A model generated the notes under the pieces. The model was not told the DNA's origin. It searched no databases and was given only the letters and a program-made list of their open reading frames with translations. A DNA stretch of 36,727 nucleotides from Clostridia bacterium (GTDB taxonomy: Bacteria; Bacillota; Clostridia; Lachnospirales; Anaerotignaceae): NCBI GenBank assembly GCA_900757025.1, contig CAAEMG010000034.1:1-36727 (forward strand). Reading direction: 5' to 3'. Shown piece by piece: positions 7,894 to 15,743 of this stretch. Within the stretch, counting starts at the first letter, position 1. Each line of letters begins with the position of its first letter. A program made the translations under genes and the position numbers.

Positions 7894-8694
7894 TTAGATG
7901 ATGTGCTTTTCATCAAGTTTTTCAACAATAGCTTCAACATACTTTTCAACTGAAAGGCCTGAAAGAACTGTACCAGCGCCTTTAAGTTCCTTAGTATATG
8001 AATTGTAGATGTTTGTTGGTGAACCCTTTAAGCCGATCCAGTTGATGTCATCGCCAAGAGCTTCCTTGATATCTTCGAAACCAACCTGTTTGATTTCTTT
8101 CTGGTAAGCGTCCATGATACCGCCAACTGTCATGTATCTTGGTGTAGCAAGTTCCTGGATAGCTGTAAGGAGGCAAGGAGTTTTGATCTTGATGATGTGG
8201 TAACCATCTTCAAACTGTCTCTTAACTGTGATAGCATCTTCTTCAGCTTTTACAATTTCTTCTACATATGAAACCTGTGGAAGGTGAAGTTTTTCTGCAA
8301 GCTGAGGACCAACCTGAGCTGTATCACCATCGATAGCCTGACGGCCTGTGATGATAAGGTCATAGTCCATAATTCTCATAGCACCAGCAAGGATACCTGA
8401 TGTAGCATATGTGTCTGAACCGGCAAATTCTCTGCCGCCAACGATAACGCCTTCATCGCAGCCCATAGCAAGAGCTTCTCTGATAGCAACGTCAGCCTGT
8501 GGAGGTCCCATAGTAACTACTGTTACTGTGCCGCCAAGCTGTTCTTTTATCTGTAATGCAGCCTCAATAGCTGTCTTATCATCATGGTTGATGATTGTAG
8601 GCATTGATGCTCTGTCAAGTGTACCGTTTTCATTAACTTTAACTATGCCACTTGTTGTGTCTGGAACCTGTTTAATACATACAACGATTTTCAT
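7894..8694 (-). CDS. etfB: electron transfer flavoprotein, beta subunit
   Basis: Beta subunit of ETF, 266 residues. The N-terminus MKIVVCIKQVPDT and the segment ITGRQAIDGDTAQVGPQLAE (about residues 115-135) are typical of EtfB from bifurcating Etf/Bcd complexes of Clostridia, in which a second FAD takes electrons from NADH and splits them between ferredoxin and an enoyl-CoA. GGAGGGAG stands before the ATG. It follows acd by 51 bases and precedes etfA by 40. The bifurcating role is inferred from the motif and gene order, not shown. Confidence 0.95.
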   Translation of the reverse strand: MKIVVCIKQVPDTTSGIVKVNENGTLDRASMPTIINHDDKTAIEAALQIKEQLGGTVTVVTMGPPQADVAIREALAMGCDEGVIVGGREFAGSDTYATSGILAGAMRIMDYDLIITGRQAIDGDTAQVGPQLAEKLHLPQVSYVEEIVKAEEDAITVKRQFEDGYHIIKIKTPCLLTAIQELATPRYMTVGGIMDAYQKEIKQVGFEDIKEALGDDINWIGLKGSPTNIYNSYTKELKGAGTVLSGLSVEKYVEAIVEKLDEKHII

Positions 8695-8745
8695 CTCGTG
8701 TTCTCCCTCCGAATATATATTTTTTGCTACTTGAAACGAGTAAAA

Positions 8746-9894
8746 TTATTTAAGTAAATCGCCTGAAATAACCATCTTCATTGCTTCTGATGTACCTTCA
8801 TAGATTTCAGTAATCTTAGCATCTCTCATAGCTCTTTCAACTGGGTACTCTCTTGTGAAGCCGTATCCACCGAATAACTGAACGCAACCACGAGTTACAT
8901 CGTTTGCTGTTGATGAAGCAAATAATTTAGCCATAGCTGCAAGTGCTGCGTAGTTTTCATGGTTATCTTTTGCTGTAGCAGCTCTCCATGTAAGAAGACG
9001 AGCAGCGTCTACCTGTGTCTGCATTTCAGCAAGTTTGAACTGTGTATTCTGGAAAGAAGCGATTGTTTTGCCAAACTGTTTTCTTTCCTGAACATATTTG
9101 ATTGCTTCGTTGATAGCGCCCTGAGCGATACCTACTGACTGAGCGGCAATACCGATACGTCCGCCGTTAAGTCCGTTCATAGCGATCTTGAAACCGTCGC
9201 CTTCTCTGCCAAGAAGTCTTGAAGCAGGAACTTTAACGTTATCATAAATAACTTCACAGTTTGAAGCAGCTCTGATACCCATACGAGGAATATCGTTGCT
9301 TACTGAAAGACCTTCCATTGTTCTGTCAAGAATGAAAGCTGAAAGTCTCTTTGATGTTTTAGCTTTTCTGTCTGTAATAGCAAATACAACGAATGTATCA
9401 GCAAAACCAGAGTTTGTTGTAAATACTTTTGTACCTGTAATTGTGTAGTATGTACCGTCTTCAGATTTAACAGCTTCTGTCTGAACTCCGCCGGCATCTG
9501 TACCTGCACCTGGCTCTGTTAAGCCGAAGCAGCCGATCTTAGAACCGTCAACGAGTGGTCTAAGGAATTCCTGTTTCTGTTCTTCTGTACCGAACTGATC
9601 GATACAACCGCAGCAAAGTGATGTATGAACAGAAATTGTGATACCTGTTGAAGCATCAATCTTAGAAACTTCTTCCATACAAAGTGTGTATGTAAGGTTG
9701 TCAGCACCTGCACCGCCGTACTGTTTGCTGTAAGGAATACCGAGCATATGAGCCTTCTGAAGCTTTGCAAGCATTTCAAAGTTCATTTCTTCAGCTTCAT
9801 CCATATCTCTTGCGATAGGTCTGAGTTCATTTTCCGCAAATTTGTGGAATAATTCTTTTGCAAGTGTCTGTTCTTTTGTTAATTTGAAGTCCAT
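8746..9894 (-). CDS. short-chain acyl-CoA dehydrogenase / enoyl-CoA reductase (Bcd-like)
   Basis: A 382-residue flavoprotein of the butyryl-CoA dehydrogenase family, acting with EtfBA on a short-chain enoyl-CoA in the cytosol. Family marks include CFGLTEPGAGTDAGG, TKVFTTNSGFADTF, QLFGGYGFTREYPVERAMRDAK and the catalytic glutamate E366 in IYEGTSEAM. In butyrate producers this gene usually sits with crt, hbd and thl; none is present here, so the enzyme may instead reduce acrylyl-CoA, caffeyl-CoA-like or crotonyl-CoA substrates made elsewhere. CAGGAGG is 9 bases before the ATG. It heads acd-etfB-etfA and has a strong promoter 280 bases upstream, consistent with high expression. Confidence 0.92.
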   Translation of the reverse strand: MDFKLTKEQTLAKELFHKFAENELRPIARDMDEAEEMNFEMLAKLQKAHMLGIPYSKQYGGAGADNLTYTLCMEEVSKIDASTGITISVHTSLCCGCIDQFGTEEQKQEFLRPLVDGSKIGCFGLTEPGAGTDAGGVQTEAVKSEDGTYYTITGTKVFTTNSGFADTFVVFAITDRKAKTSKRLSAFILDRTMEGLSVSNDIPRMGIRAASNCEVIYDNVKVPASRLLGREGDGFKIAMNGLNGGRIGIAAQSVGIAQGAINEAIKYVQERKQFGKTIASFQNTQFKLAEMQTQVDAARLLTWRAATAKDNHENYAALAAMAKLFASSTANDVTRGCVQLFGGYGFTREYPVERAMRDAKITEIYEGTSEAMKMVISGDLLK

Positions 9895-10166
9895 TTACAA
9901 ATTCCTCCTGTAAAAAAATATTGTTTAACAGCCATGCACCCTCTGCAAAGCTGTTTATAACTGGCTTTTAAAGCTGCTTGCCGTTGAAGAAATAATAGTT
10001 TTCGTAGAAATACTTCGCACGCAAAGTATTTGGGGTAACATAAACACACCATTAGAAACGCTGTGTTATTTTTATAACGAAATTTATCATTTTTTCATAC
10101 TCCAACGGGCCAATGGGCACCGTACCAAACTGCATACTACCCCCACCCAATGCAACATTAATCCAT
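9895..10166 (-). promoter_or_regulatory. long structured 5' leader of acd-etfBA
   Basis: About 270 bases of untranslated leader lie between the promoter and acd. On the minus strand it has hairpins at 10069-10040 (ATAACACA with TGTGTTTAT), 10031-10008 (about 10 bp, AAATACTTTGC with GCGAAGTATTT), and 9955-9927 (AACAGC with GCTGTT, inner TGCA pair). The last is followed by AAACAATA and seven T just before the RBS, resembling a terminator or RBS sequestor. The 5' part (10165-10090) is G-rich with alternating GGG and GCCC segments able to pair. I match it to no known riboswitch class. No convincing ORF is present. Confidence 0.5.
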
Positions 10167-10172
10167 AGTCTT

Positions 10173-10201
10173 ATACTATATCGTTAATCCATTATTGTCA
10201 A
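10173..10201 (-). promoter_or_regulatory. acd-etfBA promoter
   Basis: A perfect TTGACA (10201-10196) and TAGTAT (10178-10173) are 17 bases apart on the minus strand. Confidence 0.8.
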
Positions 10202-10301
10202 CAGTAAAATCTTTCAATATTGTTTTAAAATTTGCAATTTAGACAGTTTGCACAAATTAACTGTCATTTCTATGAGCAACTTAGCCTACTATAAAAAACT
10301 T

Positions 10302-10847
10302 TTAACTGTTTTTGTTAATTTTTTTACTGGATAAATATATATTTAACGCCTTCAAATAATTTATTACACTGTTTTTCTCAATAAAAACTTCATAACTTTG
10401 TTCAAAAGCGTCAAAGGGAATAGACTTTCTGCCGCCCTGCTCTGCCTGCTGCCAATAAAACTTTAAAATTTCGACAGGAAGAAAAAAATATTTACCATAC
10501 GCCGAAAAATGCACCAATAAAAACGCTACTCCCTTCTGTCTGTTAAAGTCCTCCATAAACTCAATCTGATGGCTGTGTATATTTTGTATGGGAAGGCTTT
10601 TCTGTCCCGTTTCCTTTGCGTCAAAGCATATGGGTATTCCCTGCGCCGCACCCATATAGTCTACTGTAGACTGTTTGTCAAAATATGCAAGTGTTATTCT
10701 TTTGTCTTTATCCAGCTTTACGGGCGTTATCGGCGTAGGTATTTTCTGCACAACGGCAAGCCCGTTTCTTCTGTAAATTTCGTTTGTAAAGTTTATAAGT
10801 TCCTCAAAGGCACTGCCTCTAAGGCCTCTCGAATTCCAGTATCCCAT
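10302..10847 (-). CDS. recU: Holliday junction resolvase RecU
   Basis: A 181-residue structure-specific endonuclease that cuts four-way DNA junctions during recombination and repair in Firmicutes. It begins with the family N-terminus GYWNSRGLRGSAFEELI, and shows the nuclease residues of the core: E in GSAFEE, D in STVDYMG, and the D-x-K pair in CFDAKET, followed by HSHQIEFM and the VHFSAYGKYFFLP strand. Many Firmicutes place recU beside a penicillin-binding protein gene; here it is the last gene after queG. The ATG directly abuts the queG stop, and GAGGA lies inside the queG 3' end, so translation is probably coupled. Confidence 0.93.
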   Translation of the reverse strand: MGYWNSRGLRGSAFEELINFTNEIYRRNGLAVVQKIPTPITPVKLDKDKRITLAYFDKQSTVDYMGAAQGIPICFDAKETGQKSLPIQNIHSHQIEFMEDFNRQKGVAFLLVHFSAYGKYFFLPVEILKFYWQQAEQGGRKSIPFDAFEQSYEVFIEKNSVINYLKALNIYLSSKKINKNS

Positions 10848-11852
10848 CTATTTTTTCCTCATTTTTTCTTTTAAAATTTCCAGTGCTTTTTCAGCCGTAT
10901 TTTTAAGCAGTGTGTTTTCGCTTTTCAAAAACGGCTCTATAAGTTCTTCTGCCTCTTCTTTTCCGCTGTTTGCGGCGCATATAATGGCATTTCTTTTTAT
11001 AACGGAATTTCCTCTCCAGAATATTGCCGTTTCTCCATAAATTTCCTTAAATTTTCTGTTCGAAAAAGAAAGTATGCTTTTTAAGGAAGGAAAACGGTAT
11101 TTTTCTTCTCCGGTCCATTTTTTTCCTTTTTTGTTAAGCGGACAGGAAAGCTGACACATTTCACAGCCGTAAATATTGCTGCCTATGGAAATCATTTCTT
11201 CTTTTGTAAGTTCCCTTTTAAGCTGAGTAATATATGAAATACATTTTTTAATTTCAAAGCCGTTTTCGTTTAATGCCCCCGTAGGGCAGGAATGTATACA
11301 TTTTCCGCAGCCTGTGCATATTTTTTCGTCGTTTTTTGTGCTTTCAAGCTCCATATCAGTAATCATATACCCAAGAAAAACAGCCGCACCGCCGTTTACC
11401 GTAACAACACAGCCGTTTTTCCCTCGGTTTCCTATTCCGCTTCTTATAGCAACGGCTCTGTCACTTAATGCTCCCGTATCCACAAATATTTTGTAATTAA
11501 AATCAAACTCTTTTTCAAGTTCATCTGCCACAGACTGCAAAATTCTTTTAAGAACAGTATGATAGTCCTCCCCAACTGCTCCTGCGGAAATTTTTCCTCT
11601 TATTATATCATCTTTCGGCTGGTCAAAAGTCATGTTGTAGCTTTTGGCAATGGCAATAATGCTTTTTGCGTTTTCAAGGCTCATGGAAGGATTTATTCTT
11701 TTTTCTATGTCACTTTCGGCAAAACCCTTTAAGGCTTCGGAATTTTTTATAAAAATTTCACGCATATCCTCAAAAGGCTCTGCCGAACATATTCCCACAT
11801 CGTCTGCTCCGTTTTTAAGGGCATATTTAGTTATTATTTTCTCTGCTTTCAT
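10848..11852 (-). CDS. queG: epoxyqueuosine reductase
   Basis: A cobalamin- and [4Fe-4S]-dependent enzyme that reduces epoxyqueuosine to queuosine at the wobble base of GUN tRNAs, the last step of queuosine formation. In the 334 residues one sees VDTGALSDRAVAIRSGIGNRGKN (125-146; given as the D125 region and the GxGNRGKN loop), the first cluster motif with C179, C182, C185 and C189 (CTGCGKCIHSCPTGA), and the second with C230, C233 and C237 (GCEMCQLSCPLN). The last 80 residues are HEAT-like helices. The start overlaps the deacetylase gene by 26 bases and its own RBS is weak, so it is probably coupled. Confidence 0.93.
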   Translation of the reverse strand: MKAEKIITKYALKNGADDVGICSAEPFEDMREIFIKNSEALKGFAESDIEKRINPSMSLENAKSIIAIAKSYNMTFDQPKDDIIRGKISAGAVGEDYHTVLKRILQSVADELEKEFDFNYKIFVDTGALSDRAVAIRSGIGNRGKNGCVVTVNGGAAVFLGYMITDMELESTKNDEKICTGCGKCIHSCPTGALNENGFEIKKCISYITQLKRELTKEEMISIGSNIYGCEMCQLSCPLNKKGKKWTGEEKYRFPSLKSILSFSNRKFKEIYGETAIFWRGNSVIKRNAIICAANSGKEEAEELIEPFLKSENTLLKNTAEKALEILKEKMRKK

Positions 11853-12642
11853 ATATTTGTTTCATTTCAGACACAGTAACAAGCTCTATGCCCTTTTCCT
11901 CCAGTTCGCTTTTAAGCTCTCCTATTGCCTTTGCCGTAATTTTTCCGCCTTCAGGGCCAACATGGCCTATGGCTACAGCCGTTCCATTTTTAAGTGCCGC
12001 ATTTTCTGCCTGCCTCAGCCGCTCACGCACAACATTTATGTCGTCTGTGCTGTCCAAAAAAACATCTCTTTTTAAAAAACATACTCCTTTTTCCTCTGAA
12101 AGTTTTTTGCCGAGAGATTTCGGCGTTGTGGCAGAGTCTATAAAAATAAGATTTTTTTCCTTAATTATATCAAAAACGGCTTTTAAACATCTTTCGTTTT
12201 CCATAATAGCAGAACCCATGTGGTTGTTCAACCCCACTGCACCGTCAACAATTTCCAAAGCCTCTTCAACAGCCTTGTGTATTTCATCGTCTGTCATATT
12301 TGTAAAAACCCCCTTGTCCCCAACCCAGCTTTTCTTTCCCGCAAGGCTTTCCATAGGCATATGCACAATCATTTCTTTTCCGGAATTTTTAATTTTTTCA
12401 ACCTCCTGTGCCGATTTTTCACTGAAAGGCATAACCGCCGCCGTAATATCCGCATCAAGGGCAAGCATTTCATCTGTTCCTTCTCCTCCGTATCCGAAAT
12501 CGTCAATTATTATGGCAAGATATGCTTTTGGGTTTTTCTCTTCAAAAACATTTTGTATATCTTCTCGGTAAAACACCGATGCCGAAAAAAGAAATACCGC
12601 CGCCGCATAAACGCTCCAAACTGCCTTCATTCTAAATTTCAA
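11827..12642 (-). CDS. divergent polysaccharide deacetylase (YibQ type)
   Basis: A 271-residue member of the divergent polysaccharide deacetylase family, a NodB-like barrel whose natural substrate is mostly unknown. Residues about 7-24 form a membrane anchor or uncleaved signal (AVWSVYAAAVFLFSASVF), so the domain probably lies outside the membrane. Family marks are LAIIIDDFGYGG (metal-binding DD) at about residue 42, VHMPME, LNNHMGSA and VAIGHVGPEGG. I keep the TTG start at 12642 because GGGAGGG is 6 bases before it, while the ATG four codons later is too far from that RBS. It is first in a tight unit with queG and recU; the three functions are unrelated, so this is packing more than a pathway. 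Confidence 0.88.
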   Translation of the reverse strand: MKFRMKAVWSVYAAAVFLFSASVFYREDIQNVFEEKNPKAYLAIIIDDFGYGGEGTDEMLALDADITAAVMPFSEKSAQEVEKIKNSGKEMIVHMPMESLAGKKSWVGDKGVFTNMTDDEIHKAVEEALEIVDGAVGLNNHMGSAIMENERCLKAVFDIIKEKNLIFIDSATTPKSLGKKLSEEKGVCFLKRDVFLDSTDDINVVRERLRQAENAALKNGTAVAIGHVGPEGGKITAKAIGELKSELEEKGIELVTVSEMKQIYESRENNN

Positions 12643-12746
12643 AAAAATCCCTCCCTTATAATAATATTATTTTTTATAAAATCCCCCTATACGTTATTCA
12701 AATACAAAATATAGTTAAAGATATTAAACATACTATCTTTTTACTG

Positions 12747-12775
12747 TTTACTTTTAACTTTTTTAATTGTATAAT
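12747..12775 (+). promoter_or_regulatory. promoter of the transglutaminase-like lipoprotein gene
   Basis: TTTACT (12747-12752) and a perfect TATAAT (12770-12775) are 17 bases apart. It lies in the 193-base divergent gap with the deacetylase gene, which holds nothing else I can identify. Confidence 0.6.
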
Positions 12776-12835
12776 AAATATATACAAAATTATGATTATC
12801 AGTTATTATGTATATATATTATGAGGTGCATTAAT

Positions 12836-13843
12836 ATGAAAAAATCCAGATATTTGTGTATTGCCCTTTGCAGCGCAATGATGTTTACAGCCTGTTCTTC
12901 AAGCTCTCAAAGCTCAGCTTCTGCTTCTTCGGCGGTTTCTCAAAGCTCAGCCGTAACAAAGGTAGCGTTTGTTGACCTTGATGACCAGATTTCAATAGAT
13001 GAAGATGAGGTTCCTCTTGCAAGTGCTCCTATTTCTTCAAACCTTGCTCCCGTTGCTTCCGGCATAACGGTATACAACAACGACAAAGCAAAAATAGATG
13101 CTTCAAACACATCAGACGGCTATATTATGGTTGCTTTTACAGGTTCTGCAAAAGGAAAACTTAAAGTTATAGTTACAGGTCCAAGCGGTGTTAAATACAC
13201 CTATGACCTTACTTCAAACGGAAGTTACGAAGTATTTCCTCTTTCAGACGGAAACGGAAACTACAGCATAGGCATATATGAAAATGTATCGGGAAATAAA
13301 TATTCAACAGTGTTCACTCAGGATATTTCCGTCAAACTCAAAAGCGAGTTTGCACCATTCCTTCTTCCAAACCAGTATGTAAACTTCAATGCCTCAAGCA
13401 AAACAGTTGCCAAGGCAAAAGAACTTACTTCCGGATGCAGTACAGACCTTGATAAAATAACAAACGTATATAACTACGTTGTTGAAAATATTTCATACGA
13501 TAAACAGAAGGCAGCTACAGTACAAAGCGGCTACCTTCCAAATGTAGACTCAATACTTGCTTCCAAAAAAGGTATCTGCTTCGACTATGCTGCCGTTATG
13601 ACAGCTATGCTCAGAAGTCAGGGGATACCTTGTAAGCTTGTTATTGGCTATGCCGGAACTGCATACCATGCTTGGATAAATGCCTATACAAAAGAAAACG
13701 GCTGGGTTGACAATGTTATTCTTTTCGACGGCAAAACATGGAAACTTATGGACCCTACATTTGCTTCTTCTGCAAACAAGAGCGACAGCGTAATGCAGTA
13801 CATAGGAAACGGTGCAAATTACAGTGCAAAATACCTTTATTAA
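12836..13843 (+). CDS. transglutaminase-like surface lipoprotein
   Basis: A 335-residue exported protein. The N-terminus (KKSRYLCIALCSAMMFTAC) is a lipoprotein signal with probable lipidated C20, followed by a Ser/Ala-rich linker (21-45). A beta-rich domain occupies about 65-170. The C-terminal half is a transglutaminase-like cysteine protease fold with the complete triad C248 (KKGICFDYAAVMTAMLRS), H278 (YHAWINAY) and D306 (KLMDPTF). Such proteins act outside the cell as peptidases or crosslinkers; the target is unknown. The ATG at 12836 was chosen over one 23 codons upstream because GAGGTG precedes it by 7 bases and the lipoprotein signal starts there. It lies just before the pilus-like operon, separated by a terminator. 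Confidence 0.85.
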   Translation: MKKSRYLCIALCSAMMFTACSSSSQSSASASSAVSQSSAVTKVAFVDLDDQISIDEDEVPLASAPISSNLAPVASGITVYNNDKAKIDASNTSDGYIMVAFTGSAKGKLKVIVTGPSGVKYTYDLTSNGSYEVFPLSDGNGNYSIGIYENVSGNKYSTVFTQDISVKLKSEFAPFLLPNQYVNFNASSKTVAKAKELTSGCSTDLDKITNVYNYVVENISYDKQKAATVQSGYLPNVDSILASKKGICFDYAAVMTAMLRSQGIPCKLVIGYAGTAYHAWINAYTKENGWVDNVILFDGKTWKLMDPTFASSANKSDSVMQYIGNGANYSAKYLY

Positions 13844-13853
13844 AATCTCAATG

Positions 13854-13883
13854 GGCGGATATATTTATCCGCCTTATTTTTTT
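13854..13883 (+). terminator. intrinsic terminator directly before the pilC RBS
   Basis: GGCGGATA (13854-13861) pairs perfectly with TATCCGCC (13866-13873) across a 4-base loop, followed by TTATTTTTTT. The pilC ribosome site AGGAG begins at the next base (13884). No other promoter is evident for pilC, so the operon may rely on read-through here. Confidence 0.85.
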
Positions 13884-13895
13884 AGGAGAATGTAT

Positions 13896-14924
13896 ATGAA
13901 AAATAAGATTTTAACATCTGCCGAAATTTCCGCTTTATGCGGACAGCTTTATATTATTGTGCGTTCGGGAATTTCCGTTTCTGAAGGCATTAGCCTTATG
14001 AACGACTCTTCCGACGGCAGCCAAAAGAAACTTCTTGATTTTCTTTATGAAAAAATGGAAAACGGCTATTCTTTAAGCGATGCCGTTAAAGAAAGTTCAG
14101 CTTTTCCAAATTATGCTTGTCTTATGCTGGAATCCGGCGAAAAAACAGGTCATCTCGATTCTGCCTTAAAATCACTTTCGGATTATTATGAACGAAAAAA
14201 CCGTCTTTCGGAAAGTCTCCAAAATGCTGTGCTTTATCCTCTTGTGCTTTTTATAATGCTGCTTTTTACTTTTGCGGTTATAGTTATGAAGGTAATGCCT
14301 GTATTTAACAGTGTTTTTATACAGCTTGGCACAACAATGTCTGCTCCGGCACAGGCTCTTCTTAATTTCGGAGTGTTTCTCTCATCTCATGCTGTTTTGT
14401 TTATTGCCGTTGTTGCGGTTCTTTTCGTACTTGCCGTATACTTTTTCGGAACAGAAAAAGGCAGAGAAAAAGTTCTTTCACGTTTTGAAAAAAGCCGTCT
14501 TTCCGTTCTTATGGATACATCACGCTTTGCCTCTGTAATGGCTATGTCTCTTTTCTCGGGGCTTACTGCCGACGAGGCTGTTGAAGAAGCCGAAAAATTT
14601 GTTTCTTCTCCTCAGATGCGTTCAAAAATTGCGGCTTTAAAAGAAAAAATGGATAACGGCGAAGGCTTTGAAACTTCCGTTTCTTCAAGTGGAATTTTCT
14701 CTCCTCTTTTCTGCGGTATGCTTTCCATAGGCTTTAAAACAGGCCAGAGCGATGAAGTTATGGCACAGATTGCAGAAAAAAGTGATGAAGATGTGCGTCT
14801 TTACATAGAACGTATAGTTTCAGCCATAGAACCTGCCCTTGTTATAATTATGTCGGTTATGATAGGCGGTCTTTTGCTTACGGTTATGCTTCCGCTTATG
14901 AATATTATGTCTTCAATTGGATAA
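13896..14924 (+). CDS. pilC: type IV pilus / type II secretion inner-membrane platform protein (PilC/GspF/ComGB family)
   Basis: A 342-residue polytopic membrane protein on which a pilus or pseudopilus is assembled, and which contacts the hexameric ATPase. Two GspF domains are visible: residues about 8-130, starting ISALCGQLYIIVRSGISVSEG with ALKSLSDYYERKNRL, and about 205-330, with FSGLTADEAVEEAE and FKTGQSDEVMAQIAEKSDE. Membrane segments lie near 136-158, 170-200 and 313-338 (ALVIIMSVMIGGLLLTVMLPL). The ATG at 13896 is 7 bases after AGGAG; the ATG at 13890 is too close to it. It is the first gene of a six-gene unit ending with pilT. Confidence 0.9.
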   Translation: MKNKILTSAEISALCGQLYIIVRSGISVSEGISLMNDSSDGSQKKLLDFLYEKMENGYSLSDAVKESSAFPNYACLMLESGEKTGHLDSALKSLSDYYERKNRLSESLQNAVLYPLVLFIMLLFTFAVIVMKVMPVFNSVFIQLGTTMSAPAQALLNFGVFLSSHAVLFIAVVAVLFVLAVYFFGTEKGREKVLSRFEKSRLSVLMDTSRFASVMAMSLFSGLTADEAVEEAEKFVSSPQMRSKIAALKEKMDNGEGFETSVSSSGIFSPLFCGMLSIGFKTGQSDEVMAQIAEKSDEDVRLYIERIVSAIEPALVIIMSVMIGGLLLTVMLPLMNIMSSIG

Positions 14925-14936
14925 GAGGTGACAAAT

Positions 14937-15248
14937 ATGCTTTCAGCCTTAAAAAGCATTATAAAAAATAATATTTTGGGCATAGCTTTTTTTATTCTTG
15001 TTGCCGTTATAATATACTGCGGAATTGAAAACACTGCCCAAAAAAGCAGCGCCGAAGAAATAAGAACAGCCAAGGAAAGCGTTATGCGTGCCGTAACGGC
15101 GTGCTATGCCATAGAAGGCAGCTATCCCGAAAGCTATGAATATCTTAAAGAAAACTACGGTGTTTCCGTAAACGAAAGCAAATATACTGTTTTCTATAAT
15201 ATATTTGCTTCAAATATACTGCCCGATGTTGAAATTATTGAAAGGTAA
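14937..15248 (+). CDS. pilin-like single-TM protein (GspG/ComGC-like position)
   Basis: A 103-residue protein with a short basic tail (to about residue 12), one hydrophobic helix (14-30) and a helix running on into the soluble part, as in pilins. The segment AVTACYAIEGSYPESYEYLKE (52-72; key residues Y57, G61, Y63 and P64) resembles the region after the long helix in GspG-type major pseudopilins. There is no canonical G|FxxxE cleavage motif: G15 precedes IAFFIL without a Glu at +5. AGAGGTG gives the ATG at 14937; the upstream GTG at 14928 is part of that RBS. No database family is recognised by eye; the pilin role is inferred from shape and context. Confidence 0.65.
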   Translation: MLSALKSIIKNNILGIAFFILVAVIIYCGIENTAQKSSAEEIRTAKESVMRAVTACYAIEGSYPESYEYLKENYGVSVNESKYTVFYNIFASNILPDVEIIER

Positions 15249-15254
15249 ATTTAT

Positions 15255-15743
15255 ATGAAAAAAAATATTACGGCAGACACTCTTGCAGTGCTTATGCTTT
15301 TTGCTGTTTTTGTGCTTTCCGTTTTTTCGGTGCTTATATACGGAGCAAATGTATACCGAAAAACCGCCGAAGCCTCATATTTTAATTATACCGAAAGAAC
15401 CTGTCTTTCATACATAACCCAGAAAATACGCCATTATGACCAAAAAGACTGTGTAAAAACCGAAAATATAAACGGAACGGACACACTTGTTTTAAAGGAA
15501 AATATTGACGGAACTATTTACAACACATATATCTATTGTGATAACGGTTATGTTAAAGAGCTTTTTTGCGAAAACGGCTATGAGTTTGTTCCTTCCGACG
15601 GAATGGAAATAATAGAAGCCGACTCTTTAACTTTCGAATATGCAGAAAATAATATTATAAAAATAAGCTGTACGGGAAAAGACGGCATTTCGGAAACCGT
15701 ATATGCCTTTGTAAACGGAGGAAAGGAGGCAGAATTAAAATGA
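15255..15743 (+). CDS. DUF4860-type pilin-like protein (minor pseudopilin candidate)
   Basis: A 162-residue protein with a short basic N-tail, one hydrophobic helix (about 8-30, TLAVLMLFAVFVLSVFSVLIYG), then a mainly beta soluble domain. The pattern CLSYITQKIRHYD, followed by TDTLVLKENIDGTIYNTYIY and DSLTFEYAENNIIKIS, looks like the ComGF/GspJ class of minor pseudopilins. I recall this type as DUF4860, found in Clostridia, but could not check. It starts 6 bases after the previous gene, and overlaps the next by ATGA. No G|FxxxE motif is present. Confidence 0.65.
   Translation: MKKNITADTLAVLMLFAVFVLSVFSVLIYGANVYRKTAEASYFNYTERTCLSYITQKIRHYDQKDCVKTENINGTDTLVLKENIDGTIYNTYIYCDNGYVKELFCENGYEFVPSDGMEIIEADSLTFEYAENNIIKISCTGKDGISETVYAFVNGGKEAELK

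Noticed and set aside
11888..12571. 227-codon plus-strand ORF opposite the polysaccharide deacetylase
   Set aside because: Antisense to a recognised family, no start signal.
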